In this document: one piece after another, positions 36,416-48,639 of the stretch
Layout: each line of letters begins with the position of its first letter
Numbering within the stretch: the first letter of the stretch is position 1
NCBI RefSeq assembly: GCF_902686445.1
Contig: NC_062220.1
Span: 112,020,643 to 112,084,642, forward strand
Direction: 5' to 3'
Source of the DNA: Sciurus carolinensis
Lineage: Eukaryota > Chordata > Mammalia > Rodentia > Sciuridae
Length of the DNA: 64,000 bases
The notes under the pieces: generated by a model
Told to the model about the DNA's origin: nothing
The model's input: the letters and a program-made list of their open reading frames with translations, nothing else
Database searches by the model: none
Translations under genes and position numbers: made by a program

Positions 36416-36872
36416 TATTTTAGTCAGCATTTTTGCTGCTGTGACTAAAAGACCTGACAAGAACAATTTAGAGGAGAGGTTTATTTGGGGACTCATGATT
36501 TCAGAGGTCTCAGTCCATAGATAGCTGGCTCCATTCCTTGGGGCTCAAGGTGAGACAGAACATCATGACAGAAGAGTGTGGCTGAATAAAGGAGTTGGGA
36601 GCATGGGTCCAGGAAGCAAAGAGGAAGCTCCCTCCGCTCATCAAGGACAAAGTATATACCCCAAATACATGCCCCAAAGGACCTACCTCCTCTACTCATA
36701 CCCTACCAGCCTATAGTTACCACTCGGTTAATATTTATCAGAGAATTAATTCACTGATTGGATTAAGAGTCTCATAACCCATTGGATTAAGGGTCTCATA
36801 AGGGTCTCGTTTCAACCTTCTTGAATTATTTTATATATGAACTTTTGGGGGAACCATATCTAAACCATAACA
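36416..36872 (-). mobile_element. Solo MaLR LTR
   Basis: Same family and orientation as 35,196-35,624: 'ttttagtcagcatttttgctgctgtgactaaaagacctgac', 'ctcatgatttcagaggtctcagtccatag', 'aaggtgagacagaacatcatgac', ending 'ctaaaccataaca'. A short internal tandem duplication of 'ggattaaG(A/G)gtctcataa' type occurs at 36,758-36,802. No clear target duplication. Confidence 0.88.
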
Positions 36873-37817
36873 GAAAGTCAAGTTAAATCTTGGGGATCTG
36901 CTACATCACAGCAGCAGAGTCCAATTTAAGACATCAAGGATTTTTTTCCACAAAGACTTGTTTTCATTGACAATGTTAAAATATAGTATTCGATCTTATC
37001 TAAATTTTATCTCTTACTACCATATTATACAACAAAGAAAGGAGAAGATCATGTTTGTTTTTTTTTGTTTTGTTTTGTTTTGTTTTCTAATGGGAGTGAT
37101 CTGCAATGTTGAGCATCTGTCATCATTTTAGATTCTTTACATTTAGCAATGTTTTATTCCCCAAAAAAAATTCTCTCAAAATTGCAAATGGGAGGCCAGT
37201 AATGTCCACAATTCTAAAAAACGCACCATAATGACACAAAAATGTGAGGAAGGTGTGCTAAAGTAATTAGCAGGGAATACAAATGGAATACAGGAGAAGC
37301 CATTATGCAAATAGATAGTCATTCAAAACCAGCCTTCTGGAAAAAGTGCAAGATCCTTGGTTTGGATTCCAAAAAGGGCATAGTTTTTAAAATTCTCTAC
37401 CCTTCAAACTAAGTCATGCCAGTGTACTTTGTATCTGAAGTTTCCACTTTAAGATATACCACAATAAAAGAGGCCTAGTTATAGAAATACAAGTTTTGTG
37501 CTCCAAGGAACATGTAGTTCCTCAATTAGTAAGTTTTTTCAACAATAAAACAAACTTAAAATCTTGGTTCTTAGCACAAAACATTAATTTTTTGATCATG
37601 CTACATGAATTGGTATGTTAGTCTGAGAAGTGGGGTATATTTCTTATACCCTCAACCAAAGGAATGAACTGCCCTGCTGCCCTGCCTGGGACATGCTGCT
37701 TCCCTAGGAAATATTCAGCTGAATCCCAAATGGCATTTAAAGTTTCTAGGCAGATGTGGCATGTGTTATATCCATTCACATACCAATTTCTGAAGTATAC
37801 CACACCATCAACCCCAA

Positions 37818-37853
<36 letters not shown>

Positions 37854-38149
37854 CTCCTATTGTAGAAGGTGAGAGTGAAATTTGTGTAAAACAAACACAC
37901 TGAAGTCCTATTTGAGAATACTTTCCCTATAAGAGAAACTATATAAACCAAATAGCCAAAATGGGTAGGTGAAAGCAAGCATGTCATAGAAAGTCAAAAT
38001 ATGGAACTAATAACATAGGCTGCAATTACCTGGGAAGATTTCAGTAAAAGAAAACAAGAGGTTGGAAACCAATGAATCATCCTCTTCATCTCCAATTCTA
38101 TCAATCCCTAAATAAGGTCAATTCAATGTATGCAAAAGCTTAGAAATAA
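36873..38149. other. Single-copy DNA with microsatellites
   Basis: A (TTTTG)n run lies at about 37,060-37,086 and (GA)n at 37,820-37,850. No gene seen. Confidence 0.45.
37820..37850. repeat. (GA)n microsatellite
   Basis: Uninterrupted GA run of about 15 units. Confidence 0.95.
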
Positions 38150-38740
38150 GCATTCCTCCCATATTTTTTATGGCTATTTTCCTGGTTCAGGATCTCTTTC
38201 AAGGATCTCCTGCCTATACTAGGATGGTCTTAATGCTTGTACTCTGGCCTCTCTCTAATTCCTTTTCTTTTTGTTTTCCTATTAATGTCTCCATTTAAAA
38301 ATCTGAATATGCCATGCATATCCTAAATCCTTCAATATATCCACATTGCTTACTGAATAAAATCTAAAATCTCTGCACACGGAAGCATCTCATGCAATGG
38401 TACCTGCCAAACAGTCCAGCATTGCTTCCTTTCTTTGTTTTGTTCACATTTCCTGTTCCAAGAGTCTATAACCTTTAGTAGTTCTCGACTGGACCTTGTG
38501 TTCCTCATCTTAACACTGGACCTGGTTACCCAGGCTGCTCCACCAGAGTAACCTCCCTGTGCTTGTACTTTATTTTGTTTATTTTTTAAGACTCAACTCA
38601 AAAAGTACCTCTCCCTGGAGTTTTCTCTGATTCTGTGTTCCCACTGAATTATGTATATATTATTTCAACATATTAGTGTATAGGACTATAAACATTTATG
38701 AAGATAAACTCTATGTACTGACCATTGGATTCCTTTACTC
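38150..38740 (+). mobile_element. L2 LINE fragment (ORF end and 3' part)
   Basis: Plus-oriented L2 features in order: 'actgaataaaatctaaaatctctgcaca', 'agtccagcattgc', 'gttcacatttcctgttcca', 'taagactcaactcaaaaagtacctctccctggag' and the T-rich 3' region. Ancient and non-coding. Confidence 0.65.
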
Positions 38741-39589
38741 TTCTATTGTTCCTTTTTCATTATATACTGTCATGTATAGCAATGGGAACACATTCTAAGA
38801 AATGCATCATAGGCAATTTTGTCATTGTGCAAACATCATAGAATATACTTAACATAAACTAAGATGGCTACCATGTTATTAGGTGACGCAATATTATGAG
38901 ACAACTGTCATTATGACTTATTATTGACTAAGAATTCATTACATGTTGCAATGACTATATAGTTTTCTTTAGCTTTATATCAACCATTTATCAACCACAT
39001 CCTAAATGCTATCATTACATTCTCCTTAGTCTTCTTCTGAGAATACTGATCTTAATTTGCTTTAAAAACAATTCTACCACTCACTCTTAATCAAAATCTC
39101 TGTTTTTGATGCAGTTGATACCTACCTTTGACAAAAAATTAACACTTATAATTAAATACTTGAGCAATTTTTATTGGAACTTTATGTGATTTAACCATTC
39201 TACATTTTATTATCACGATTGTGGGAAGAAACTGCAATAGAGAGAAAATACAGCCGAGACAGAGATGAGCTTGGAAGATGCAGAAAGAAGTTGTCTATGG
39301 TGGCTGCCAGGTAGTCAAGAATTTACATATATTTACATATTGCAAGTACGAAAGAGTATTATAATAGTTTCATTAAGCAAATAAAATGTTTATCCCTAAT
39401 GAAGGAGTGAGTTTATTCCAAGTTACAACTCTTTGAAGTCTTCCTTAAGTTTTTGAACAAATGTTTTTAAGTTAAAGTCCGTTATAATAATTATTCACAG
39501 AAAATAATAGTACACATTCAGATAAGAAATTTGATAATTTAATTCAAGGAATGAATGTGCTATGGTTGAAAAAAGACTACCATCTCCTT

Positions 39590-39997
39590 CCTATTGTGCT
39601 GCTATTACAAAATACTAGAGACTAAGTTTAGGCAATTTATAATGGACAGAAATGTATTTCTCACTGTTTTGGAGACTAGAAGTCCAAGATCAAAGTCATG
39701 GCAGGTGTGTGTCTGGTTAAAGCCTGCTCCTCGTAATGGTACCTTCTATATGTCTTCACATGGCAAAAGAAAAAAAAAAAAAAAAAGGACAAAAGGAAAC
39801 ACTGTGTCCACACAAAGCAGGAGAGAAGGAAAGGGGCAAACCCACTCCCTCGAGTCCTTTGATAAAGGCTGTAATCCCACCCATGAGGGCTCTGCCTTGA
39901 ACTTAATTACCTCTTCAAGGACCCCATAGCTTACTAGTGCCACAATGAAGATTAAGCTTCCACATATGAGTTTGGAGGGATGCATTCAGACCAAGCA
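39590..39997 (-). mobile_element. MLT1-type LTR
   Basis: Reverse MLT1 order: 'gtgctgctattacaaaatactagagac', 'aatgtatttctcactgttttggagactagaagtccaagatcaaagtc', 'cttcacatggcaaaag', 'aaggctgtaatcccacccatgagggctctgcc', 'ttaattacctc', ending near 'cagaccaagca'. It carries a 20-bp A-run at 39,768-39,786. It resembles a near-complete LTR. Confidence 0.82.
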
Positions 39998-41589
39998 ACT
40001 ATCCTATTCTTTTTCCCTTTGCTGAATGTGGTAAGGGAGACCTCTACATGCTGATTTCCGTCTGTTTTCCATGAGGTCATCTTCACCCTGTGTTGCATGG
40101 GAGCCCTGCAAAGACTTGAGGTCCGTAAGGGCTGAGGTGCAAGATGGCACTGCTCCTTCCATGTTGCCATCGGCATTTCTCACTTCTCTCCCAGTTCCCA
40201 TTACTTGTTGCAGAAACACAAATGTGCATGTTTCCATATAAAGGCCAATGAAGACACAAGGGTGCCTCTAATCTACACCCAGGCTGTCCTCCAGACTTGG
40301 CTATCCTTGGTACCATGGCACTGTTTATTTTGTTAATCTTTCACTGTTCATGGTTCCCTGTTTTCTTTTGCTAATCATAAAATTAAGTTCATCAGTATTT
40401 AACAGAATTGATAGGATTCCCAGACGCTTACTCATACAAAGTCATATGAGACTGATTGACAAAACCAATTTGCAATTTAAAATTCAAATTTTAATTATTA
40501 GGCAGACTAGATATTTATTGTCAGTTCAACTAGTACACACTCTCCCCAAAGTACTGTAAACGTGGTTTTAACAGAGGGAGTTAAACTATATGATTAAAAT
40601 GTAATATTATTAGTCTCTGGTAACATTGTGTGCTTCTTTAATATTGAAATCTTATTGAAAGGCTGACTGAATTCGTTAATTAACCTAGCAGGACACTTAT
40701 TCCCTTGTACAGGGTCTGGAGGCCATAGTCAACTTTTGCCACTATAATTCTCCCTTTGTCTCTGTTCCATGACTTAATGACTTCCATTTTTATTAACATA
40801 CCCTTTCTTTAGATAACTCATTAGTGACTCGAGCTGACAGATATGTTCTACTGACCTTAAATATGTCATGTGTATGAAGTTTTAAGTTTGCTTTTCAGTG
40901 GTCAATGCCATTTCCAAGTACAGTATATCCAGGAGAGTGTAAATCACTTATCATTTATTTCTGCTTAGCCCGATAGACTTCTCATCCCTATGGCTGCGTA
41001 CACACACAGACACACACACACACACACACACATACACGCAGCCACTGATACCTTTGTCAGGTATGAAAAGATGACTCTGCTAATTCTCTTTGTCCAGTCT
41101 GAACTACACTCAGCATTTTAAACTCTTCTCTAATTAGAAGATTTCAATTCCCACATCATTCCTTGTATATTCTCAACTTTATATTTGTCTTAGAGCACGA
41201 TTCTCAGTATGAGCAACATTATTAATTTGTGAATAGAAGACAGCAGGGCTACATGTTCTTATGCTTTCTTCCCACTTCATTGACTGTGCTTGATTCATCA
41301 GCTAGCTGGTCAAATTTACTGGTCATATACTATGCAGTGACAACATGAAGTTAAATGAGAAAGGCAGGAATCTAGATATATGAATATATTGCACATGCTT
41401 GTGTGCAATAGAAGAGTTGGCTTCAGTTTTTCTTATTCCAAGAACTTATTCCAGGAGAGAAGACAGGAAGGCCTCCCATCTCCTGGTTGAGTTGTTCATT
41501 GAAAGATGACAAGAAATTTTGAAACTAGAAAAAGGCATTAGAAATGGGAATGTACATACAATATTTGAAGGGGCCTGGTATGATTGGTG
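39998..41589. other. Single-copy DNA, no gene seen
   Basis: 40,010-40,330 is of higher GC with overlapping open frames on the minus strand in three phases; none shows a domain. A CA microsatellite lies at 40,999-41,037. Confidence 0.4.
40999..41037. repeat. (CA)n microsatellite
   Basis: CA units with single interruptions (aga and ata). Confidence 0.95.
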
Positions 41590-41800
41590 AAAAAGTTTAA
41601 AATACAGGAGGGCAAGCTATATATACAGGGCCATCAGGGCATCAGGAGAGAAAAGCAAATCAGGAAATAGAGGCTAATGATAAAGGGCTCTGTACCTCTT
41701 GCTAAGGAATTTGGTCTTGATATTTGGAGGCAATAGAGAGGCCTTACTGAAACTTAAAGAAAGAAGGATTGTGTCATTTTATAGGTCGACAAACTGCTAA
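41590..41800 (-). mobile_element. L2 LINE fragment
   Basis: Reverse L2 phrases: 'aaagggctctgtacctcttgctaaggaatttggtcttgatatttggaggcaatagagaggccttactgaaact' parallels the L2 stretch 'gggccttgtaggccatggtaaggactttggatttt.. gggaagccattgg'. Confidence 0.5.
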
Positions 41801-42852
41801 GTGAGTAAGTCCAATGTGCACATATGCAGAAAGAAAATGAAAACCCCTAATGACAGGGAGAGAAATACAGAAGAATACTGCAATAACTTCAGTTAGGCAT
41901 GATGAGGTATGGGTACAGGCAGGGTTTACAGTTAGTTAGTGATAGAATGTATTGAACTTGGAGAAGGAATCTTTATGGAGGGTGAGAAGAAACATTCCAT
42001 GCTAAGTCTAGGTTTCTGCCTTGAAAAACTTGAAACTTGAAAGATTGGCAAGGCCATCAGTGGAGGCAGAAAACTTAGTACAGAGAGCAGTTGGAACAAG
42101 GGAAGAAGTTGAGTTTTAGCCAAAAAGAAAAACCATCCTGAAAAAAAAAAAAAATCAAGTACATTTTAGAAGATAAAAAGGCAGTTTTAATCATCTATTA
42201 TATAAAATGTATTTTTAGAAGTTAAATGTGGGAAGAATCTAGTGAATAAATTCAGATAACTTATGAAAACACAGAACTCATTGTTTAGACTTTAGATACA
42301 GCATGTAAATATCAAGGACTTCTAATAAAGAAATTTAATTTTTATTTTTAGTAGTTAAGAGCCTTCTTATAAATGCTTAAGATTGAATATTTTTATACAG
42401 ATTTTGCTTTAGGTGGGTTTCCTCTCAATCATGACTAATTTGGGGAAAAATAATATTTGAACATATTAATAATTAAGAGCCCTGTAGGGTTTTTTTCCTC
42501 CATGCAAAAGAACTGAATTAATGAGGTTCTAACATATTTGATAAGCATCCTTGAGTGTCCTGGTTTCAATTACCTCTCCATTAATAAGTGTTGCTTCATT
42601 TAGACTCTCCACTCAGTTTTCTGTAATTTCAATTAGTAACTCTATGAAGAATAAAGTTTTATCTTGTCATTTAAAACTCAGGTTATGTATGGAGATTGTT
42701 AATAAGCCTCCTTCAGTAAAATGGCCCTTTCATCTTTTATTTTCAAATAATAATGTAAACAGGATAGTTGATTATCTTATGCCCATTATAATCTTGACAT
42801 TAATGGAAGGGAAGACTGACTCTAGGGATGAGAGAAAAGCAACACAAGAAAT

Positions 42853-42862
42853 AGCAAATATG
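42853..42862. repeat. ID SINE target-site duplication, left
   Basis: agcaaatatg, identical to 42,982-42,991. Confidence 0.88.
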
Positions 42863-42981
42863 GGTTGAGAGCATAGCTCAGTGGTCAAGAGCTTGCCTGG
42901 CAGGTACAAGGCCTGGGATTGATCCCCAGAAATGCAAAGAAAAGAAGGGAAGAAGAAAGAAAGGATGGAAAAGAAAGAGCC
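42863..42981 (+). mobile_element. ID SINE with intact Pol III boxes and target duplication
   Basis: The body reads 'ggttgagagcatagctcagtggtcaagagcttgcctggcaggtacaaggcctgggattgatccccag', with an A box (tagctcagtgg) and a B-box-like gggattgatcc, then a purine-rich tail of A, AAG and GAA units. Perfect 10-bp repeats flank it. This is the best-preserved ID copy here; the tRNA-like start explains why it could be mistaken for a tRNA gene. Confidence 0.93.
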
Positions 42982-43339
42982 AGCAAATATGACTGAGAGA
43001 GAACGTTACTTCAGGGTTGGAGAAACAGTTAGAGACAGACTCCTATGATGTGTGTCTGGAGTTTGCCCGTACCAATTGAAAGCAATACCCAACCCCAACA
43101 TCTCAATTATGCAACTGCCATGTTCCAGATCCTGAGAAAGGGGATAAGATGCCCTAACATGCCCAAGAGATTTCTCTGTATAAAAAGTCAACATGCATGG
43201 TACATTAATAAAGAACTTTTAAACCAAGGAGCCAATAACTCTAATTGTTACTTTTGTCTTTTATTCTATACATGACCAGGACACTTGGAAGTACTCTAAG
43301 TAGTAGATGAGAAGACAAATTAAGGAGATTTTGAGTCAT

Positions 43340-44160
43340 CTTAGCAGGGCTCCTGAGGGCCATGGATACCACAAACCCAGCAGAACTGACCTGTTTGGGG
43401 AGCACTTCCCTGGGGATGGGGACAGTTTCTTCTCCACCTGAGGCAGATTTCTCATCTTCCCTATGCAGGAATCAGAGTTTTAGGGTTGATATTTATCCAC
43501 CAGGAATGTTCTTTACTTTTCCTTATATGTACTCTCTGGCTCTCCTAGAGCCTCTCAAGAGCTTGGCTCATCATGTCAGAGCATTGGTGTCCCATCTTCC
43601 TCTTCTGGTTTGCTGTCAATCCCTCTAACTTAACCTGCAGTGTTATGGTCAACAACTCTCTCATTTCTTCTGTCCAATTTCTTTCTAGTTCCATTCCACT
43701 TGCTAAATGTGGGCAGTCTCAGAAGTCCTTTCCAGGGTAAGTATCCACACATGCATCTACTCAGTATCTGGGTGCAACTATGTCAAGCAGAGGCCCATTT
43801 CCATCAAGAGGCCCTGACAGATTTGTTAGGGTACTAGATAACATGTCTTAGAGAAAAGGGTTGAATGCCCAGCATGTTCAGCCTTCAGGATCAGGACCCA
43901 ACTCCAGGAATATGAATCCCAGGAACAATAACGGGTGTTGCCCAGAATATCCACATGCTCCCCCTAGGTAACTTCAGCTTCTATTACAGTAGAATTAGAA
44001 TCTTAACACAAGGATGTTTCCTCAGGAAAGATAACACCCTTGCCCAAAATAACCAAGTCGTTACTACCACTTCTGGGTCCCTCAGGAACATGGGCATTCA
44101 GGAGTTGGACACTATTCCCTTGCATAGCTAAATTGACTGCTGACTATCCATACCATCATG
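43340..44160. other. Unidentified mid-GC block, no gene
   Basis: About 800 bp differ from the AT-rich surroundings in composition. Frames of up to 88 codons on the plus strand carry no recognisable domain. Candidate explanations are an old retroviral internal region or LTR, or single-copy DNA; none is supported by a clear motif, terminal repeat or splice context. Confidence 0.35.
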
Positions 44161-44327
44161 CCCTATGTCTGAGATTCTCATAGTGCAATGCTCTATCCAG
44201 AAGCACTAACATTACCTGAGTGCTTGGACAAATGCTCTGACTCCTCTCAGACCAACTCCTGTTACTACTGTTAAGTCCATGAGACTCAGTAATCCATGTT
44301 TCACAAACCACGAAGGCGATTCTGATG

Positions 44328-44477
44328 CTGTGGTTCTCAAAATTGTGGGAGCTTGTTAGAAATGCAAATTTAGGGGTTCCCTCCTCCCCTATTGAATCAA
44401 AATCTCTAGGGATAAAGCTCAAGAAAGTGAGTGATAGCTCTCTAGTCATGCTCATTTAAGTATGAGAACCATTACTG
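44328..44477. mobile_element. MER5A-like hAT DNA transposon
   Basis: Ends are inverted: 'ctgtggttctcaaa' on the left and 'tatgagaaccattactg' on the right, whose reverse is 'cagtaatggttctcata'. Between them are 'gagcttgttagaaatgcaaattt' and 'attgaatcaaaatctctaggga', standard phrases of the non-autonomous MER5 family. The neighbouring 44,175-44,327 may be a second hAT-type fragment. Confidence 0.75.
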
Positions 44478-44490
44478 CATGTCACTGGAC

Positions 44491-46289
44491 CAATGGCCAC
44501 AAACTGTCCCCAAAACTTTTGTATTTTTCCTGTCCTGCACCCTGAAGATAAATACAAGCAGGTCATGTTTCCATTGGGGGCTGTAATTCTGTTTGTGGCC
44601 ACTTGTCTGCTTCAATATTTAATATTTTAAAAAGGGGGGTGGTGGGTAGGAGGTGGAGAGCGCCTGTTATCTTGCTTAGGCCTGAAAGTCTCTGGACAGC
44701 CGGATGAACAAGATGTAATACTTGAATCCCAACTGATTTCTTATTCAGTGCTGACACATTCATTCTGATGCTGAAACAGTGCTATTGTCTAAGACAAAAG
44801 AAACTTACTGAAAACTTTCAAAGGTGCAAAGATTGCTCATGTAGGCAGAGTGCTTTTGCTTGTATTGGACTGGTTTCTGTACAGAACAATTTCAGTGTAC
44901 AGCCCTATTGTTTCAGGTGAGCTGGGTACCATTTCTCCTTTTGACAATGAGTTGCTGTATTTCTCTTTGCAAAACAGCACATTTTCAGAGTTATGTCCTC
45001 TTTTCTGTTATTGCCTAAGTAAAATTTTCGCACATGGGCTCCTGCTGTTCTCCATATTACCAACTGTGCATGGGCTATTGATCAGAGACCCAGAAGCACA
45101 AAAAGTTTGTAGGCCCTGAAAAACTCTACTTCTGTGTTTCCCTGCTGGGTCTCTTGCCACAATTCTAAATATTTCAGTGACATCTTTAAGTTGTATTTCA
45201 AAACTCTTCTGAGACAATCTCTAGGTATCTTTTTTAAGTGTCATTGGAAAGAGCTCAGTGTCTACAAAGCAAGAACAGATCCAGGTTTACATCTCTTGAC
45301 CCTTATTTCTCCTTAAAGGAAAAAAATTCATTATTTTTAAGATCTAGTTGAGTCTGCCTTATATGCCAATATCTAGCCACCACTATGGCTCCATAGCACT
45401 TCAATAGCTGTTGCCTGATTTAAAAAAAAAAGACCTTAGAGGCAATGAAATCCAACTCACCAAGAACTAAGCATGTTTATATATTTTTTTCATAACACTG
45501 AAGTATAACTTCCAAGAAGTAGTTTTATTCCCTTGCAACAAATATCATTCTGTGTTTGGACAATCCTTGTGATAAAAACAAGTTCTATCTGAAATCTGCC
45601 TCCTTTTCAGGACTTGACACGGGGAGATGTACTGGGAATTACACCTTTGCCTGACATGTCTAGAAACTAAAGAAAAATAGGCTATCTCTTCTTTGAAAAA
45701 TGAAGTCTATCTACATCCAATCAATAAGATATGTAATTTTGCCAATCTGTGACTCATTCTCCCTCTGGAAATTAACTAATTATTATTGCTCATATTTTCA
45801 AGCTTAAAGGTTTTAATTGGATGACACAATGAGGTCAGAATTTAAAAATAATCAAAGAGAAATATGGCTATTTAGTGAAATATGAATGTTGGAAATATAT
45901 GCTGTCCTAATATACTGTGTTACTATTGAGATGTATCCCTCTGAGGGACATACTTATTGCTCAATATGCATAGTTCTCTGTACTTTTATTATTATAACTA
46001 TACCCTGCTCACTTACTTTTTCTTGCAAAATGCTAATTTTCCCTTTTGCAGGTGGTATATTATGATTATATTTATCTAAAAAAAGATGGAAGTTCCCAAG
46101 AAGAAAACCTAAATAAGTGTAAAGAATAATTCAAAATTCCTCAGTAGTGTTGTAAGTAGCGTATTTCGTTTGGGCAAAGAAATGTTTATGTTAAAAAACT
46201 TTCTGCATATTGGGGAAATAAAAATTTCCTTTTCTGATTGACTCTACCACACAAAAGTCCAAAACAGTTTGAAAATGAAGTATATGATA
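44491..46289. other. Single-copy DNA, no gene seen
   Basis: Overlapping frames at 44,850-45,320 on both strands lack recognisable content. 45,700-45,860 contains several TAAT-type motifs in an otherwise repeat-free stretch, which is common by chance at this AT content. Confidence 0.4.
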
Positions 46290-46362
46290 AAATGCATTTG
46301 ACCCTGTATATCACATATTGTAAAATATTCAATGAATGCTTGAATAAATGAATGAAGGAATT
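46290..46362 (+). mobile_element. L2 LINE 3' terminus
   Basis: 'tattcaatgaatgcttgaataaatgaatgaagg' matches the L2 3' end ('ctcaataaatatttgttgaatgaatgaatg'). Confidence 0.5.
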
Positions 46363-46638
46363 AAAATGTTTAATTGACAGACCCTTCCTTTGAACTTAAT
46401 ATGGGAGGTGGTTCAGCAAAATTAAGATACTAATTCTATTTGACTTTTCCCACTCTTGTTTGAGATTTGCTTTTTGATCCACTGATTATTAAGCTAATTA
46501 TCAGTTTTGGTAAAGTAGGCCTAAGTAGCAATCAAAGTAAGGTGTTTTACAAAGATTGAAACTGTATGAAAGTGTCATAAAATATACCCTGGACCATGAC
46601 TATATATCCAGGCTCTGAGATAGAGTTACTGATTTCCC

Positions 46639-46688
46639 ATGAACATATTTTGTTCATGAGAGTTATTCATGAACAAAATATATTTATG
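46639..46688. repeat. Near-perfect hairpin (inverted repeat)
   Basis: Arms of 15 bases (46,645-46,659 and 46,667-46,681) are perfectly complementary around a 7-base loop (gagttat), and six further outer bases (atgaac with the matching outer arm) pair after one mismatch. It lies in DNA with no recognised repeat. Confidence 0.9.
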
Positions 46689-47949
46689 AATAAGATAATG
46701 CTGCTGCAAATCAAGTGTTTTATCATTTTAGTTCACCTTTTATTTTTTAATACAGGAAACGATTGTTAACTCATTAAAAGCAAGAATTTTTTTACGATTA
46801 GTTGTATGCAAAAATGGAATAAATTGTGGGCAGAAATTAAATGGATTATTGCTAAAAGATATGTGGAAGATAATAACAATAGGCATAATGGAGATAAGCC
46901 TTAATCTAGAAGGATATTAAGGTAGAAAAAAAATCAACTGGAGTATTACCGGTCCTGGTAGAAAACCTAATTAAGTATGCTCCTTTTTTATTTTAACCTC
47001 ATACTTGAACTCATCTTCACTGATCAAAAAATAAATGGTCATAATTAACATAGAAATAACAGATATATTTAAATACATACATGTGAATTAACATAGTATA
47101 TATCTACAATGGCAAGGAAAACACTGAATTAAAGCAATTATTCAGATGATTTACAGCAGAATCTATTTCATATCCTCTGCTCGACACTATTAAATGATTT
47201 TCTATCATCTGTGAAATAAAGTCCAACCCTGCTAGGCTATACCTGCAATAAATTTATCAGAGTGGGGATAAGTCTTTATTTGAGGAATATTAACCAAATA
47301 TTACTCTCTGATTCCTTTATCTTTCACATTCCCTCAAGTACTGTTGGAATGTCTTTATTTAGAAACATTATGAAGTGGAGTTTTTCACTGTTTTTTTCTT
47401 CAATATTTAATAGAAACGGAAGAATGACAACTCCAGAAACTTCCATCCAACTTTCTTGAGACCATCATACAATTGATTATGATTAGGTCAGTTTCATAAA
47501 TTCTCCTTGTGATTCACTCATAGCCTGATTGGGCTGCATCTTTATCCATTCAAGATGATTAAGTCAAACACCCTTGATTGGAGCTTTCTTTTGTAAAACT
47601 AAGCTTCACTGGCATAGATGGATGAACGACCCTCCCTAAATGTCCTCAATCATTAGATGAATAACTTCCTATAAATAATTCACCAATTACTTGTTGTATT
47701 CATTTTATATGCTTATTTTAGAAAAATAAATGCATAGAGGAGAAAATAAAATTCCAAATTACTCACCATGGGACGATTGTTCTACACATATTGCTATATT
47801 TCTTTCCAGGGTTCATATTGAGTTTGGATAGCAGTGCATTTTATTCTTTTCATGTATTTGTACATCAGAAGAATTCCCTGTCACTACAACCTTCTCTTAC
47901 TCTATAACATGTTCCACACGAAATGGAAAATATGTAATTTATTTTATAA

Positions 47950-48200
47950 TGCAATCATCAGATTAATGAATATTCATTGAGCTCCCACTACAGCACTATT
48001 TTAGGCTCTAGGCTTATATCTGAGAACAAAAGACCACATTTTAATGGAGCATACATCCTGAGGGTTGGTAGGGAGAGTTAAAATATAAGAACTTAAATAT
48101 ACAAGATGACAGGTAAGTGGTTAATGCTACAAAAAACCAAATAAGGTAGTGTTAATAATAATGTTATCTCTGAAATGGAATAATAGATGATTGTATCTTT
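47950..48200 (-). mobile_element. L2 LINE 3' end
   Basis: 'atgaatattcattgagctcccactacagcactattttaggctctaggc ... gagaacaaaagaccacattttaatggagcatacatcctgag' is a clear reverse L2 terminus ('tttattgagcacctactatgtgccaggcactgttctaggc ... atggagcttacattct'). Confidence 0.85.
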
Positions 48201-48229
48201 ATATTTTGCTTATATGTATTTTAAAAGTA

Positions 48230-48362
48230 AGCATGTAATCACCATATGACCCAGCTATACCATTCCCCATCATTTATGCTAAAGATTTAAAGTCACCATA
48301 TTATAGTGATACATGCATACTCACATTTATAGCAGCACAATATACACAAAATATCTATCACA
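48230..48362 (+). mobile_element. L1M fragment
   Basis: 'tgtaatcaccatatgacccagctataccattcc' and 'gatacatgcatactcacatttatagcagcacaatatacac' match the L1 ORF2 3' region ('accatatgacccagcaataccactcc ... tttatagcagcact'). Confidence 0.75.
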
Positions 48363-48639
48363 TTTTTCAGTTAATAATGTTACTTCTTCACAAAATCCTA
48401 ATTTCACTCATTAATATAAACAATATTGGGAAAGCTAGGCTAATAGCATGAATTTCAACTAATTTCCCTTCATAGAATTGCTACCAATTCAAACTCTTAC
48501 CAGAAGATGAGAAGCATTCACTTCCCTCACAAGTCATCAATCCTTTGTATTACTTTATTTACCCAACACTTCACTGAAACAAATGGCATCTAATTGGATT
48601 TCTAAATACATTTCTAAGATCATAACTATGGTGGAATAC

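Noticed and set aside
35196..36872. Single MaLR provirus
   Set aside because: The first LTR has its own 5-bp duplication and the spacer contains a MIR instead of MaLR internal sequence.
42863..42930. Possible tRNA gene
   Set aside because: Has Pol III boxes but no full cloverleaf; purine-rich tail and target duplications show an ID SINE.
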